Source: Natrialba taiwanensis DSM 12281 | GTDB lineage: Archaea > Halobacteriota > Halobacteria > Halobacteriales > Natrialbaceae | Reading direction: 5' to 3' | NCBI RefSeq assembly: GCF_000337595.1 | Contig: NZ_AOIL01000050.1 | Span: 73,588-137,587 of the forward strand | DNA: 64,000 nucleotides | Shown here: piece by piece, positions 1 to 8,446 of the stretch | Numbering within the stretch: the stretch's first letter is position 1 | How the letters are laid out: every line of letters starts with the position of its first letter | Made by a program: the position numbers and the translations under genes | Notes under the pieces: model-generated | What the model was told of the DNA's origin: nothing | What the model saw: the letters and a program-made list of their open reading frames with translations, nothing else | Databases searched by the model: none

Positions 1-48
1 GAGACGCAACGCTCGGTGAAGCGGGAGATTTGGGTCATGAACAACTGA
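1..48 (+). CDS. C-terminal end of an ORF cut by the window edge (possible TnpB tail)
   Basis: An open frame runs in from the left edge and ends with TGA at 46-48, giving a 15-residue basic tail ending IWVMNN. Its last part lies inside a perfect inverted repeat (18-61) like those at the right end of IS200/IS605/IS1341-type elements, where tnpB usually ends. The assignment to TnpB is an inference from that position; the visible protein is too short to show a domain. Confidence 0.3.
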   Translation, partial: ETQRSVKREIWVMNN

Positions 49-61
49 AGTCTCCCGCTTC
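18..61 (+). mobile_element. Right-end hairpin of a probable IS605/IS1341-type element
   Basis: An 11-bp perfect inverted repeat (GAAGCGGGAGA at 18-28 and its complement at 51-61) encloses a 22-nt loop that contains the stop codon of the preceding frame. Subterminal hairpins overlapping the 3' end of tnpB are typical of IS200/IS605-family right ends. The rest of the element would lie left of the window. It could also be only a transcription terminator. Confidence 0.5.
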
Positions 62-418
62 AACTCCTTCGATTTACTGACTTCCCCGACGCCGTCTAGT
101 GATTCAACACAGCCCAGTGCTGGCAAGGGCGCTATCTAATTGAGAATGTTTGAGAGACGATCAGGCTGTAGTGAATGCTGATCATGTCATACTAGTATCC
201 ACTCAGAGAAATATTAAATATAGTGTATGGTAAGGATTGGTGGATGAGGGAATCCCTTTCCTCCTAACGTGTCTCTGGATATACCTGTATTTGATAGGAT
301 TGTCAGTTCGGGCGATTGTTGCAGTACTTGAATTACTCGTGTTAACTATTCATACAGGGGCAATTTGAATCCAATTTCTCAGGTGGTCTGCCGATGGTTC
401 AGTCAGCGATGAGTCGTG
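62..418. other. Gene-free stretch, AT-richer than the rest of the window
   Basis: I see no convincing coding frame here. The stretch lies between an IS605-like end and an IS6-like transposase remnant and has many A/T runs, which suits an old insertion zone. Confidence 0.5.
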
Positions 419-636
419 GTTGATGAGAAACAAATCGAAGTAGACGGCTAGAAGAAGTGGTTGTACGCTGCGATCGGCACAGAACTGGAAGTCCTGCTGG
501 AAATTGACGTGTTCGGTCACACGGAACTGCCCCTATGGAAGCGTTCTTGGAACGTCTAGGCGAGAAACACAGCATAGACGAAATAGGGCTACTTGTTGAT
601 GCTAGTGGCGATATGAATACAATGTCTAAAAGATAA
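419..636 (+). pseudogene. Remnant of an IS6-type DDE transposase
   Basis: The frame at 419 reads VDEKQIEVDG, hits an in-frame TAG at 449-451, and continues KKWLYAAIG and LLEIDVFGH. This matches the catalytic-core style of haloarchaeal IS6-family transposases (VDETxIxVxGEKxWLYAAID). After about 540 the match moves to another frame (AFLERLGEKH, then LLVDASGD). So there is at least one nonsense codon and one frameshift, and both ends of the gene are missing. No terminal repeats were recognised. It is non-functional; the family assignment rests on remembered motifs. Confidence 0.65.
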
Positions 637-756
637 TATTATATGATGTTTCGTATTCCAGGGCTGACACCAATCGACGGTACCTGCCTTTTCGTCACCG
701 TGTGCACGGACGAAGTCGATTGAGACATTGTTTTCACACTGCGTACAGATCGGCAT
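589..756 (-). pseudogene. Truncated small zinc-finger protein (DUF7563-like N-terminus)
   Basis: The frame from 756 begins MPICTQCENNVSIDFVRAHG, like the small haloarchaeal DUF7563 zinc-finger proteins (MPxCxxCxxxVSxxFVRVFG). The second CxxC half of the finger is gone: after about residue 35 the frame runs into the opposite strand of the IS6 remnant and ends at 589. I infer that an insertion or deletion replaced the 3' half of the gene. A short functional peptide cannot be excluded. Confidence 0.45.
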
Positions 757-853
757 CAGTTAACTACCTCCATTGGCTCTGTTCTTCGCTCGATCGCCAC
801 GTCGAGTGATCGCTGCGAGAGAGAAGAATCGCGCGCCTGCCGTTGCAATGCGC

Positions 854-1897
854 CTATGTCGTCTGTATAATAGAGAGCAACCCGATGCTCTCGAGGAGGA
901 GCCAGAGCACGAACAGGCCGTACACGCCGAGCAGGAACCAGGCCTCCCGTTCGGAGAGGAGCATATCTGTCCTCGCGATCGTGAAAAAGACCGCCGTCGC
1001 GAGGACGAGAAAGGACATCATCGGAACGACGTGGGCGAACTGGATGTCCATTCCTCTCGCGGCGAGAACGCCGATCGGCACCGCGACGAGCAGGTCGAAG
1101 ATGTTACTCCCGAGTACGTTGCCGAGACTGACCGACGAGCGGCCGGACCGCGCCGCGACGACGCTGACGAACGCGTCCGGAACGCTCGATCCCGCCGCGA
1201 CCACGGTCATCCCCCACAGAAATGACGGCGTTCCGAAGGCGTCGCCGAGCCCGACCGCCGCACGGACGAGCCCTTCGACGCCAACGATGATGACGACCAG
1301 CCCCAGCCCGAACCAGAGCCAGTTCCTGGCGAGATCGATGCTCGTATCGACCTCGAGTTCATCCTCGGCGGCGTCGAGATACTGGGTGAAGACGTACAGC
1401 CCGTACAACGCGATCGGGAACAGCGCGAGCGGGCCCGTGACGGTGCCTCGGACGCCGGTCTCGCCGATCGGATAGTAGATCACCGCGAGCGAGAACGTCA
1501 ACAGCAACACGGCGACCGCGAGCATGTAAAAGAGCGACTCCTTGTAGACGAGTTTGCGGTTCGTCTGCATCTCTCCGGGGCCGGCGAGCGCGGCGAGGCC
1601 GGGGATCACGAGCAGGTTAAAGACGGCCGAGCCAACGATCGCGCCGACGCCGAGTCCGGACTCCCCGTGTACGAGCGTCGCGAGGAGCACGCTCATCAGT
1701 TCGGGCATACTCGAACCGGCGGCGGCGATGAGCGCGCCCTGGACGACCGGCGGCACGCCGTAGCCGGCCGCGAGGCTGTTCGAAGCGGATTCCAGCCAGG
1801 AACTTCCCTTCCAGACGACGCCGGTGGCAACCGTCGCGAGTGCAAGCAGGAGCAGAATGTCGAGCACGTATAAGGTATACTCGGGAAGAGAACTCAT
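854..1897 (-). CDS. Sodium/calcium exchanger (CaCA superfamily) membrane antiporter
   Basis: A predicted polytopic inner-membrane cation antiporter of 347 residues. It has two alpha-repeats, each with the family's ion-binding helix: AAAGSSMPEL near residue 60 and VVAAGSSVPDAFVSVVAA in the second half, followed by LGNVLGSNIFDL. The halves are joined by a soluble acidic loop (DAAEDELEVD). The family exchanges Na+ or H+ for Ca2+; the ion here is not known. The Met at 1897 (MSSLPEY) was preferred to one seven codons upstream. It lies 43 bases downstream of rnhB on the same strand, so the two may share a transcript. Confidence 0.85.
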   Translation of the reverse strand: MSSLPEYTLYVLDILLLLALATVATGVVWKGSSWLESASNSLAAGYGVPPVVQGALIAAAGSSMPELMSVLLATLVHGESGLGVGAIVGSAVFNLLVIPGLAALAGPGEMQTNRKLVYKESLFYMLAVAVLLLTFSLAVIYYPIGETGVRGTVTGPLALFPIALYGLYVFTQYLDAAEDELEVDTSIDLARNWLWFGLGLVVIIVGVEGLVRAAVGLGDAFGTPSFLWGMTVVAAGSSVPDAFVSVVAARSGRSSVSLGNVLGSNIFDLLVAVPIGVLAARGMDIQFAHVVPMMSFLVLATAVFFTIARTDMLLSEREAWFLLGVYGLFVLWLLLESIGLLSIIQTT

Positions 1898-1940
1898 ATA
1901 AAACAACACGACTGTCATCGCCTGCTCGCAACGAGCCGTC

Positions 1941-2654
1941 TCAGAACTGCCCGAGCCCTGTCTGTTCGGCCGCCGCGAGCACGTCTTCGCACGTCGCCCA
2001 CGACGCTCGCGCTACCGGCGGTAACTCGCCGTGTTCGTCGACATAGCGTTCGAGGAACTCCCGGGTCGTCGGATCGCTCGGGTACCCGCTGCCGACCGAG
2101 CCGAACTCGTCGGCGATCGTCTCGACGTGCGCGTCGCGGGCGACCTTGGCGACGATACTCGCCGCCCCGACGATCGGCGAGTTCTCGTCCGCGCCGTGGC
2201 GCGCGTCGAGTTCGAGTTCGAGCGTGCAGGCGTCGGTCACTCGCCGCGCGAAGCGGTCGGCGTCGGTGTCGCAGGCATCACAGAGCCCCGTCAGCGGATC
2301 GGCGCTGAACTCGTTTTCGTTCTCGTTCTCGTCCTTGTTTTCGTTCTCGTTCTCGTCCTTGTTTTCGTTCTCCTTCGAGAGGGATTCGATCGCCTGCGCG
2401 TGCGCCCGAACAGTGAGCGAGTTCATGTCCGTCTCGGGATCGTCGATCTGCGCGGGCGTTATTTCGGCGAGACCGATACCGATCCGGTCGTCGGCTCGCA
2501 GCGTATCCGCGAGTTCGTCGCGGCGGGCGGGTGCGAGTCGTTTCGAATCCGCGATACCCTCGGGGAGCGCCGCGTCCGTCTCGACGTGGACGGCGGCGGC
2601 GAACATCGACCCCAGGGCCGGACCCTTGCCGGCTTCGTCGACGCCGAATGGCAT
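1941..2654 (-). CDS. rnhB: Ribonuclease HII
   Basis: This enzyme removes RNA from RNA/DNA hybrids, such as primers and misincorporated ribonucleotides. The 237-residue protein starts MPFGVDEAGKGPALG, which carries the first catalytic acids (DEAGKG). DSKRL follows near residue 36, and GAASIVAKVARD marks the C-terminal half of the active site. The frame is open upstream, but the Met before FGVDEAGKG is the family's usual start. Between about residues 94 and 115 there is a low-complexity Glu/Asn/Lys/Asp insertion encoded by a tandem repeat, absent from the family core. The protein is longer than typical archaeal enzymes because of it. Confidence 0.93.
   Translation of the reverse strand: MPFGVDEAGKGPALGSMFAAAVHVETDAALPEGIADSKRLAPARRDELADTLRADDRIGIGLAEITPAQIDDPETDMNSLTVRAHAQAIESLSKENENKDENENENKDENENENEFSADPLTGLCDACDTDADRFARRVTDACTLELELDARHGADENSPIVGAASIVAKVARDAHVETIADEFGSVGSGYPSDPTTREFLERYVDEHGELPPVARASWATCEDVLAAAEQTGLGQF
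2311..2373 (-). repeat. In-frame 24-bp tandem repeat inside rnhB
   Basis: On the + strand the motif TCGTTCTCGTTCTCGTCC is repeated with a 24-bp period, roughly 2.5 copies, itself built of TCGTTN hexamers. Read on the minus strand it encodes runs of ENENKDENEN. The length keeps the reading frame of rnhB. Confidence 0.9.
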
Positions 2655-2831
2655 ACGCCGAGGGTCGGTCGCGGATCGGTAAACCGTTGCGTTCTTCCGG
2701 TCCATTTCACCGAGTGACCGACGGGTGACAGCGGCCGGCTCGCGTCGAGAACGACGAGCGAGTCGGTGGGAATCGAACCCGAGACGTGGCGTACACTTTT
2801 GGTCGTCGCCGTGAATGGTACTCGAACAAAC

Positions 2832-3011
2832 ATGATTCGAGGTGCTCTCGCGTGGCTGCGCGAACGGATCGCCGTCGAGGATGCCGACGAACGCATCGAG
2901 GGCTCCGGAGAGCCGATCATGTCTCCACAGCATCGACGATCATCGGACGCAGAAGGCGAACTCGGTCGGCTCGAAGAACTCGCCGATGAAACCGAGCGTG
3001 ACGATTCGTAA
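2832..3011 (+). CDS. Small acidic hypothetical protein
   Basis: A 59-residue protein starting MIRGALAWLRERI and ending in an Asp/Glu-rich tail (LADETERDDS). Codon use (G/C in third position, many GAC/GAG) fits a real haloarchaeal gene better than the other frames here. It sits between divergent rnhB and the 3' end of pus10 and converges with the latter. No domain is recognised. Confidence 0.5.
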   Translation: MIRGALAWLRERIAVEDADERIEGSGEPIMSPQHRRSSDAEGELGRLEELADETERDDS

Positions 3012-3038
3012 CTCTGCTGCCTTGCAGGGGCGAACGCG

Positions 3039-4409
3039 CTACTCCTCGTCGGCTCGCGGCTCGTCCCGAAAGTACTCCTCGAGTTCGAACGGCTCGGTCT
3101 CTCCCTCGACGCCGGTCACGTCGAGCGCCGTCACCTCGGCGTCGGTGCCGAGCAGGCCGGCCAGACTCGGCTCCGTTCGCCCGTCGTCGCTGCTGACGAG
3201 TTCTTTCACGTAGAGGCCGCCCTCGCCGTGGATTCGAACCTCGGCCCGGGTCGGTTCGGACAGGTCGCCGTCGGTGTCGTAGACCGTCCGCTCGCGGGTC
3301 AGCGCCGCCCGTCGGTGGTCGACGCGTTGTGGCGTGTCCTGTTCGACCGTCGTGCCCCGGAGTTCGGCGAGCGCATCCTCGAACGCCGTCTCATCGATTG
3401 GCTCACTGAACTCGACGTCCGCGCGGTAGTGTTTGCTCGCGTCGTGTTCCTTGACGCGTTCGACCATCTCGTAGGTCGCCAGCCGGAGTCCCGCGACTTC
3501 GACGGAGCCCGCGGCGGCCTCGTTGATCTCGCGTTCGAGCGCCGCTGGATCGGGGTCGCGGTTCCGGGGCCGTTTCACTTCGAGGACGAACGGGCGGCCC
3601 GCCTCGAGCATGCGGGCGTCGACGTCCTCGCGGCCCGCGCCGTGGAAGGTGCCCTCGTCGCCGTCCATTGCGTCGACGACGTGGGGTCGAACCGTCTGCT
3701 CGACGCTCGTCTCGTACATGTATCCCGAGCCGCCGCAGTAGTCACAGGGTTCCTCGCCGTCGTCGCCGAGCTGGATGCCGCTGCCGCCACACTCCCGGCA
3801 GGGCCACTCGGTCTGGGGAATGTCGCGCTCGAGTTTGCGGTAGCGTCCGTAGACGAAGGCCGGATTGATCTGTACGTCGATCGCGTGGCTCGTGACTTCG
3901 GCTGCCGCGCCCGATTCGAGCACGTCGAGGGGATCGAATCCCTCGAGATCGATGACCGCCAGTACGTCCGGCCGGTCGAAGTCGACGTCGGTACCCGTCT
4001 TCGCGCCGACGCGGCGGCCCACCTCGCGGTTCAGCTCGCGTTTGAGCGATTCGCCGCTGTCGGGTTCGAGCGACGCGTCCTCCCGGAGGAGGCGCTCGTT
4101 CTCTTCGGCCAGCGGCGGGACCTTCGTCCCGACCTGGTAGGTCTCGAAGTCGACGCCGTCGAGTTCAGCGACGATGGTGTCGGCGATGGCATCGAAGGTG
4201 CCGCAGTAGCCTTCACAGACCCAGCACGCGTCGGGGTCGTCGGGATCGTAGTCCGCGTCGTCGGCCAGTGCGATGGTCGTCCGAAGTGCCCGGCCGCGCT
4301 CGGCGTTCGTCAGGCCGAAACTCCGGTCGGCAAAGGGGCGACCGAGACAGGAATCACAGAGGGGCCCCGTCGCGAGCAGCGCGCGGGCGTCGTCCTCGAG
4401 CGTCGTCAT
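3039..4409 (-). CDS. pus10: tRNA pseudouridine synthase Pus10
   Basis: Pus10 makes pseudouridine 54 and 55 in the T-loop of archaeal tRNAs. The 456-residue protein has the N-terminal zinc/THUMP-type region (LCDSCLGRPF and CWVCEGYCG), a further zinc-knuckle insertion (CRECGGSG, CDYCGGSGYMYETSVEQ), and the catalytic region GAGREDVDARMLEAGRPF with the expected Asp in EDVDAR. Length and domain order are normal for haloarchaeal Pus10. It probably cooperates with TrmY (7653-8255), which methylates pseudouridine 54. A weak TATA-like stretch about 26 bases upstream suggests a leaderless transcript. Confidence 0.93.
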   Translation of the reverse strand: MTTLEDDARALLATGPLCDSCLGRPFADRSFGLTNAERGRALRTTIALADDADYDPDDPDACWVCEGYCGTFDAIADTIVAELDGVDFETYQVGTKVPPLAEENERLLREDASLEPDSGESLKRELNREVGRRVGAKTGTDVDFDRPDVLAVIDLEGFDPLDVLESGAAAEVTSHAIDVQINPAFVYGRYRKLERDIPQTEWPCRECGGSGIQLGDDGEEPCDYCGGSGYMYETSVEQTVRPHVVDAMDGDEGTFHGAGREDVDARMLEAGRPFVLEVKRPRNRDPDPAALEREINEAAAGSVEVAGLRLATYEMVERVKEHDASKHYRADVEFSEPIDETAFEDALAELRGTTVEQDTPQRVDHRRAALTRERTVYDTDGDLSEPTRAEVRIHGEGGLYVKELVSSDDGRTEPSLAGLLGTDAEVTALDVTGVEGETEPFELEEYFRDEPRADEE

Positions 4410-4554
4410 ATCCTATGCGTCGGGCGGCCGCGGGTAACACGTTTTCCCTTCCCGATTCGCATCACTTGCAGTAGTGTTCGCGTGTCCTCACGTTTGCCGC
4501 CCGATCTCGGCCGTCCTCGGTACTGCAAAATAGGTGGACTCTCATCCATCGACT

Positions 4555-5655
4555 ATGGACGATTTTCGACCGGGTCGACGACGGTTTCTGGCGGCCGCCA
4601 GCGCCGGACTCGCCGGCGTCGTCGCCGGCTGTTCGGAACCCTCGACATCGGGACCGATCGAGGGCAGTTCCTCGCACGAAATTGACCGCGGAAACCTCGC
4701 GGACGGCTCGACGTTTACCGATATTTACGAGGCGGTTATCGACTCCGTCACGCAGGTTCGCGTCTTCGGCGTGAAGGACCCGAATAGCGACTCTGAAGGC
4801 CGCGGGCAGGGATCCGGGTTTCTCGTCGACGAAAACCACGTCGTCACGAACGCACACGTCGTCGCCGGCGGCGAAGAAACCGATCTCCAGTACATCAACG
4901 GCGACTGGACGACGACTGAACTCGTCGGAACGGATACGCACAGCGATCTGGCGGTCCTCGAGACGGATCACGTTCCCGATATCGCAACGCCGCTGACGCT
5001 TGCCGACCAGCGACCAGTTGTCGGCCAGCAGGTCCTCGCGATCGGCAATCCCTACGGGCTCGAAGGCTCGATGTCCGAAGGGATCGTCAGCGGCGTCGAT
5101 CGAACGCTCGACGCACCGGGACGCGAGTTCTCGTTCCCGAACGTCGTCCAGACCGATGCCGGCGTCAATCCCGGCAACAGCGGCGGGCCACTGGTCGACC
5201 TCAACGGAAACGCCGTCGGCATCGTCAACGCTGCCGGCGGCGAGAACATCGGCTTTGCGATCTCTGCAGCACTGATGCAGCGTGTCGTCCCGTCGCTGAT
5301 CGCGGACGGGGAGTACAACCACTCGTTTATGGGAATTACGTTTATGACCGTCGACCGCCTCGTCGCCGAGGCGAACGATCTCCCTGAGGCCACCGGCGTT
5401 ATCGTCGATAGCGTCCGGTCGGGCCAGCCAGCAGCGGGGACGCTCCACGAATCGACACGGACGACCACGCGCGGCGGCGCACCGATACCCGTTGGCGGAG
5501 ACGTCATTCTCGAACTGAACGGCGAACCGGTTCCGGATCGACACGCGTTCTCGACGTATCTCGCCCTCGAAACCAGCCCCGGCGACACGCTCTCGCTCAC
5601 GCTTTGGCGAGATGGCCGGGAAACGACCGCAGAAATGGTCCTCGGCGAGCGATAG
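4555..5655 (+). CDS. HtrA/DegP-type serine protease, Tat lipoprotein
   Basis: A predicted secreted, lipid-anchored trypsin-fold protease. The N-terminus carries a twin-arginine signal (GRRRFLAAASAGLAG) and a lipobox ending at Cys26 (VAGC). The catalytic triad is visible as His101 (TNAHVV), Asp131 (HSDLAVL) and Ser209 (NPGNSGGPLV). The last third looks like a single PDZ domain (GDVILELNGEPV). The ATG at 4555 was chosen over an in-frame GTG at 4534 because the twin-arginine motif then sits at residues 8-9. The substrate is not evident; family members degrade misfolded exported proteins. Confidence 0.92.
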   Translation: MDDFRPGRRRFLAAASAGLAGVVAGCSEPSTSGPIEGSSSHEIDRGNLADGSTFTDIYEAVIDSVTQVRVFGVKDPNSDSEGRGQGSGFLVDENHVVTNAHVVAGGEETDLQYINGDWTTTELVGTDTHSDLAVLETDHVPDIATPLTLADQRPVVGQQVLAIGNPYGLEGSMSEGIVSGVDRTLDAPGREFSFPNVVQTDAGVNPGNSGGPLVDLNGNAVGIVNAAGGENIGFAISAALMQRVVPSLIADGEYNHSFMGITFMTVDRLVAEANDLPEATGVIVDSVRSGQPAAGTLHESTRTTTRGGAPIPVGGDVILELNGEPVPDRHAFSTYLALETSPGDTLSLTLWRDGRETTAEMVLGER

Positions 5656-6009
5656 GCTCCGCAGCAGTTGTCGCACTCGCTCCCCGCTGGCCGCTATCGT
5701 TGCAACTGTTTCCTCGATCACTCGACCGTTTCTCCATCATCCGTTGGATAGGCACCCGCCGCAATAGGGGAAGCAAATCACTGATTGAATCGGTCCGTTT
5801 CCGTCGTTACGCTACCGATACAGCCGTTTTGATCCCGATAACAGTCTCGTACAGGTTAGCCGCTGTCGAGTTCTTTTTCGGCGAAATGAACGGTTCGAAC
5901 CGGCTCGAAATGGGGATCAGGGTCTCGTTTGCCGCGTTTAGCCTCCCGATAACAATAGGTTCAACCGCTGAACCCGAAGTTGGCGCGAACACTCGACGCC
6001 TGCCATTCA
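5656..6009. other. Gene-free stretch
   Basis: No frame here has haloarchaeal coding character; the frames present are Arg/Ser-rich, as expected of antisense shadows. It presumably holds the terminator of the protease gene and the promoter of the gene at 6010. Confidence 0.5.
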
Positions 6010-6285
6010 ATGACTCACGATGCTGACAACTGGTCGTCGGATACCGCAGTCGGTGACGAACAGTCGACGTCGAGCACGGTGGACAACGCGAACGCACCCG
6101 TGGATACGGACGCGCGGCGACAGACACACGACACCGGACCTGAACTCGATCACGTCAGAATCGACAACGGGGACTCGCCCGATGAGTGTGCTATCTTCCC
6201 GGCGGAGGCTCCCGAAGAAGAACTCATGTCGAACTGGATCGCGGCGACCCAGGGGTCGTTCGTCGATCTGGAATCGATACGCTAG
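6010..6285 (+). CDS. DUF7511-type small protein
   Basis: A 91-residue acidic protein with a variable Ser/Asp-rich N-terminal half and a conserved C-terminal block (DDECAIFPAEAPEEEL-like, then NWIAATQGSFVDLESIR) matching the haloarchaeal DUF7511 pattern as I remember it. Function is unknown. The start at MTHDADNW avoids a longer upstream reading with poor codon use. It is followed four bases later by a small membrane protein gene and probably shares its transcript. Confidence 0.7.
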   Translation: MTHDADNWSSDTAVGDEQSTSSTVDNANAPVDTDARRQTHDTGPELDHVRIDNGDSPDECAIFPAEAPEEELMSNWIAATQGSFVDLESIR

Positions 6286-6289
6286 TCCA

Positions 6290-6511
6290 ATGCACCTCGG
6301 GAGTACAGTTACGACAATCGGGTTCTGGGTCGGGACGCTGCTCCCTGTCGTCTATCTCCCGCTGTTCGTGGCGGGCATCGGGTCGGCGACCAGATTTTCG
6401 ATCTTTCTCTGTGTGCTCGTGATCAACATCATCGCCCTCGTTATCGGCCACGACTATCGCGGCTCTCGGTCGTACGACGAGCGCCAACTCGACGGGTCCC
6501 GCTCACGATAG
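6290..6511 (+). CDS. Small two-helix membrane protein
   Basis: A 73-residue protein with two hydrophobic segments (about residues 9-31 and 36-55) and a charged C-terminal tail (DYRGSRSYDERQLDGSR). The start ATG lies four bases after the stop of the DUF7511 gene, which indicates an operon. It resembles conserved haloarchaeal hypothetical membrane proteins; no function can be assigned. Confidence 0.65.
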   Translation: MHLGSTVTTIGFWVGTLLPVVYLPLFVAGIGSATRFSIFLCVLVINIIALVIGHDYRGSRSYDERQLDGSRSR

Positions 6512-6647
6512 CGATCGCATTTCCATCGGAGAGCGGCAACTTGCACCACTCTCGTCGTCACTGCAAGTCAGTGGGCACCCGATCGGACAGCCGTCGTGCG
6601 ACCAGTGCGTAACCAGTTGTAACCAGTTTCAGTCGGTGCTGGAGGAG

Positions 6648-6827
6648 TCACGAGGACCAGACCTGCGCCTGCGGCGTTCCACAACTGTCACAGACGACGG
6701 CCCGGTTTCCCTTGTAGCGGTCACGTTCGAGTTCGCCGTCAGCGCAGGCCGGACAGGGCCGTCCCTCGAGGAGCGACAGCAACTGTCCATGTGCCGCGTT
6801 CTGCTGTGACGATTGTGATTTCGCCAT
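6648..6827 (-). CDS. HVO_A0556-family zinc-finger protein
   Basis: A 59-residue protein with two zinc-binding pairs, CPAC and CDSC, in the context LSLLEGRPCPACADGELER and NRAVVCDSCGTPQAQVW. This is the pattern of the haloarchaeal HVO_A0556 zinc-finger family. Such micro-proteins are usually intracellular and of unknown or regulatory role. It is a single gene, divergent from the membrane hydrolase gene at 6951. Confidence 0.8.
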   Translation of the reverse strand: MAKSQSSQQNAAHGQLLSLLEGRPCPACADGELERDRYKGNRAVVCDSCGTPQAQVWSS

Positions 6828-6950
6828 ATAGACACTTCAGCCCGAGATACTGGAAACGATTGGCCCTGTCTATGCAATGTTCGGCCGCCCCGTCTCACCG
6901 CGCGGGACGAGTCGAAGCACCTATTCGTCGATCCCGAGAAGGGCCACGGG

Positions 6951-7508
6951 ATGTGGCCCTGGGGACACCTCGCTGTCGCGTACCTGCTCTATACCGGCTA
7001 CACTGCGCGTCGATTCGACCGCTCGCCGCGGTTCGTACCACTGGTCGCACTCGCGATCGGCTCGCAGTTTCCCGATCTGATCGATAAGCCGTTCGCCTGG
7101 ACGTTCGGCGTCCTCCCCGGCGGGCGGACGCTCAGCCACTCGCTGCTGTTCGTCGCGCTGTTCCTCCCGGCGATATACGTGGCTGCGGATCGACTCGAGT
7201 TCAGGTCGGCGAGTGTCGCCTTTTCGATCGGTTACCTCTCGCACCTACTCGCGGATATTCCGCCGTCGGTGCTCACCGGTGAGCCGACGGGTGCCGCGTA
7301 CTTGCTCTGGCCGGTGGTCGAGCAGCCGCCCGAGGATCCGATCGGCGGGATTCTGGATGCGTTCCTCAACTACTACACGATGGGACCCTACGAGTGGCTC
7401 CAGCTCGGCCTGTTCGTCGGTGCGGTCCTCGTCTGGTATCGTGATGGCGCGCCGGGGTTGGCGACCGTTCGGGCGTCGGTTCGCCGGTATCTGCCGACTC
7501 GATCCTGA
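6951..7508 (+). CDS. YdjM/DUF457-family membrane metal-dependent hydrolase
   Basis: A 185-residue integral membrane protein of the LexA-binding/YdjM family, annotated as metal-dependent hydrolases. Putative metal-ligand motifs are seen: GHLAVAYLL near the start, SQFPDLIDKP, TLSHSLLF and GYLSHLLADI. Four or so hydrophobic segments are predicted. The substrate is unknown. It starts ATG at 6951 right after a purine-rich stretch. Confidence 0.8.
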   Translation: MWPWGHLAVAYLLYTGYTARRFDRSPRFVPLVALAIGSQFPDLIDKPFAWTFGVLPGGRTLSHSLLFVALFLPAIYVAADRLEFRSASVAFSIGYLSHLLADIPPSVLTGEPTGAAYLLWPVVEQPPEDPIGGILDAFLNYYTMGPYEWLQLGLFVGAVLVWYRDGAPGLATVRASVRRYLPTRS

Positions 7509-7652
7509 CTGGTCACCCACGTTGTCCGCCCCCATTTCCTTCCCTTCTCTTCTCTTCTCCGCCCCTCCATACCTTCCCTCTCCTCGAGCTGTCCTCCCCC
7601 CGAAGCCGTTCGAAACCGTGGCGGCTATCCCGCCACCCGCCGTTCATCGCGT

Positions 7653-8255
7653 ATGCGCCAGTTCGTTCTCATCGCTCACGACGTGCCGCTCGAACCCGAC
7701 TTTTCGCTCGACGATCTCGCCGGCGGTGCCGGCCGACTCGACGCGCTCTGTCGATCGATTACCGCCTCGTTCGTCACCTCCCACGGCATCCGCGAGGACG
7801 TCCGCACCCATCTCGTCGTCCAGGACGAGTTCACGATCACTTTCACCGGGAGCGATCTCCGGCGACTCAATCCGGACGAGCGAAGCACCGCCGCCCTCGT
7901 CCGCAACGCGCTGGAGCACCGCGAGGAAGCCATCGGTGCCTTGCCGGCCGAGCCCAGTCCTGGCATCGAACTCTACCGCCGCGGCCTCGCGGACACGCTC
8001 GCTGAACTCGCCGATGACGGGCCGGTCGTGCAACTACACGAGGACGGCGAACCGGTCGTCGACATCGATGCAGCTGAACTCGAGTCGGGGGTATTCGTCC
8101 TCTCGGACCACCGGGATGTCACCGAGGCGGAGGCAGAGCTGCTCGACGCGCACGTTGAGCAGCGCCTTCGACTCGGTCCGGAACGCTTGCATGCGGATCA
8201 GGCGATCACCGTTGCGCATCACTATCTGGACACGGCGGGGTACGACCGGTTTTGA
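7653..8255 (+). CDS. trmY: tRNA (pseudouridine(54)-N1)-methyltransferase TrmY
   Basis: TrmY is a SPOUT-class methyltransferase that uses S-adenosylmethionine to turn pseudouridine 54 of tRNA into N1-methylpseudouridine. The 200-residue protein starts MRQFVLIAHDVP, as in the family, and has the C-terminal knot region GVFVLSDHRDVTEAEAELL followed by an HHYLDTAGYD-like end. Its substrate base is made by Pus10, encoded 3 kb away on the other strand. The tRNA-Pro gene lies about 100 bases downstream. Confidence 0.93.
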   Translation: MRQFVLIAHDVPLEPDFSLDDLAGGAGRLDALCRSITASFVTSHGIREDVRTHLVVQDEFTITFTGSDLRRLNPDERSTAALVRNALEHREEAIGALPAEPSPGIELYRRGLADTLAELADDGPVVQLHEDGEPVVDIDAAELESGVFVLSDHRDVTEAEAELLDAHVEQRLRLGPERLHADQAITVAHHYLDTAGYDRF

Positions 8256-8319
8256 GGACACTGGGCGTTACGACGGAGATGTGAACGGAAGACACAGTCC
8301 CGCTTGCGGGGTTTCGGAA

Positions 8320-8329
8320 GCGTTAAACG
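8320..8329 (+). promoter_or_regulatory. Probable box A (TATA-type) promoter of tRNA-Pro
   Basis: GCGTTAAACG is centred about 29 bases before the first base of the tRNA, which is the spacing expected for an archaeal TBP site with transcription starting at or just before the tRNA. Confidence 0.5.
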
Positions 8330-8353
8330 AACGGGCACCCAGGTATAACCTGC

Positions 8354-8426
8354 GGGCCGGTGGGGTAGCTTGGTATCCTTCGGCCTTCGGGTGGCCGTAA
8401 CCGCGATTCGAATTCGCGCCGGCCCA
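8354..8426 (+). tRNA. tRNA-Pro (anticodon CGG)
   Basis: A 73-nt cloverleaf: acceptor stem GGGCCGG pairs with CCGGCCC (8419-8425), discriminator A at 8426, D-arm with GGGGTAGCTTGGTATCC, anticodon stem CGGCC/GGCCG enclosing TTCGGGT with CGG at 8388-8390, and T-arm CGCGA-TTCGAAT-TCGCG. There is no intron and CCA is not encoded. All stems pair fully. Confidence 0.95.
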
Positions 8427-8446
8427 CTTTTCCCGCATTTTTCTTC
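8427..8446 (+). terminator. T-rich terminator after tRNA-Pro
   Basis: Two T tracts (CTTTT and ATTTTTC) follow the tRNA's 3' end directly, the usual archaeal intrinsic termination signal. Confidence 0.5.

Noticed and set aside
2760-2830. T-loop-like GGTTCGATTCCC on the minus strand suggesting a tRNA
   Set aside because: Only three base pairs flank the loop, there is no D-arm with GG, and the upstream sequence gives no matching acceptor or anticodon stem.
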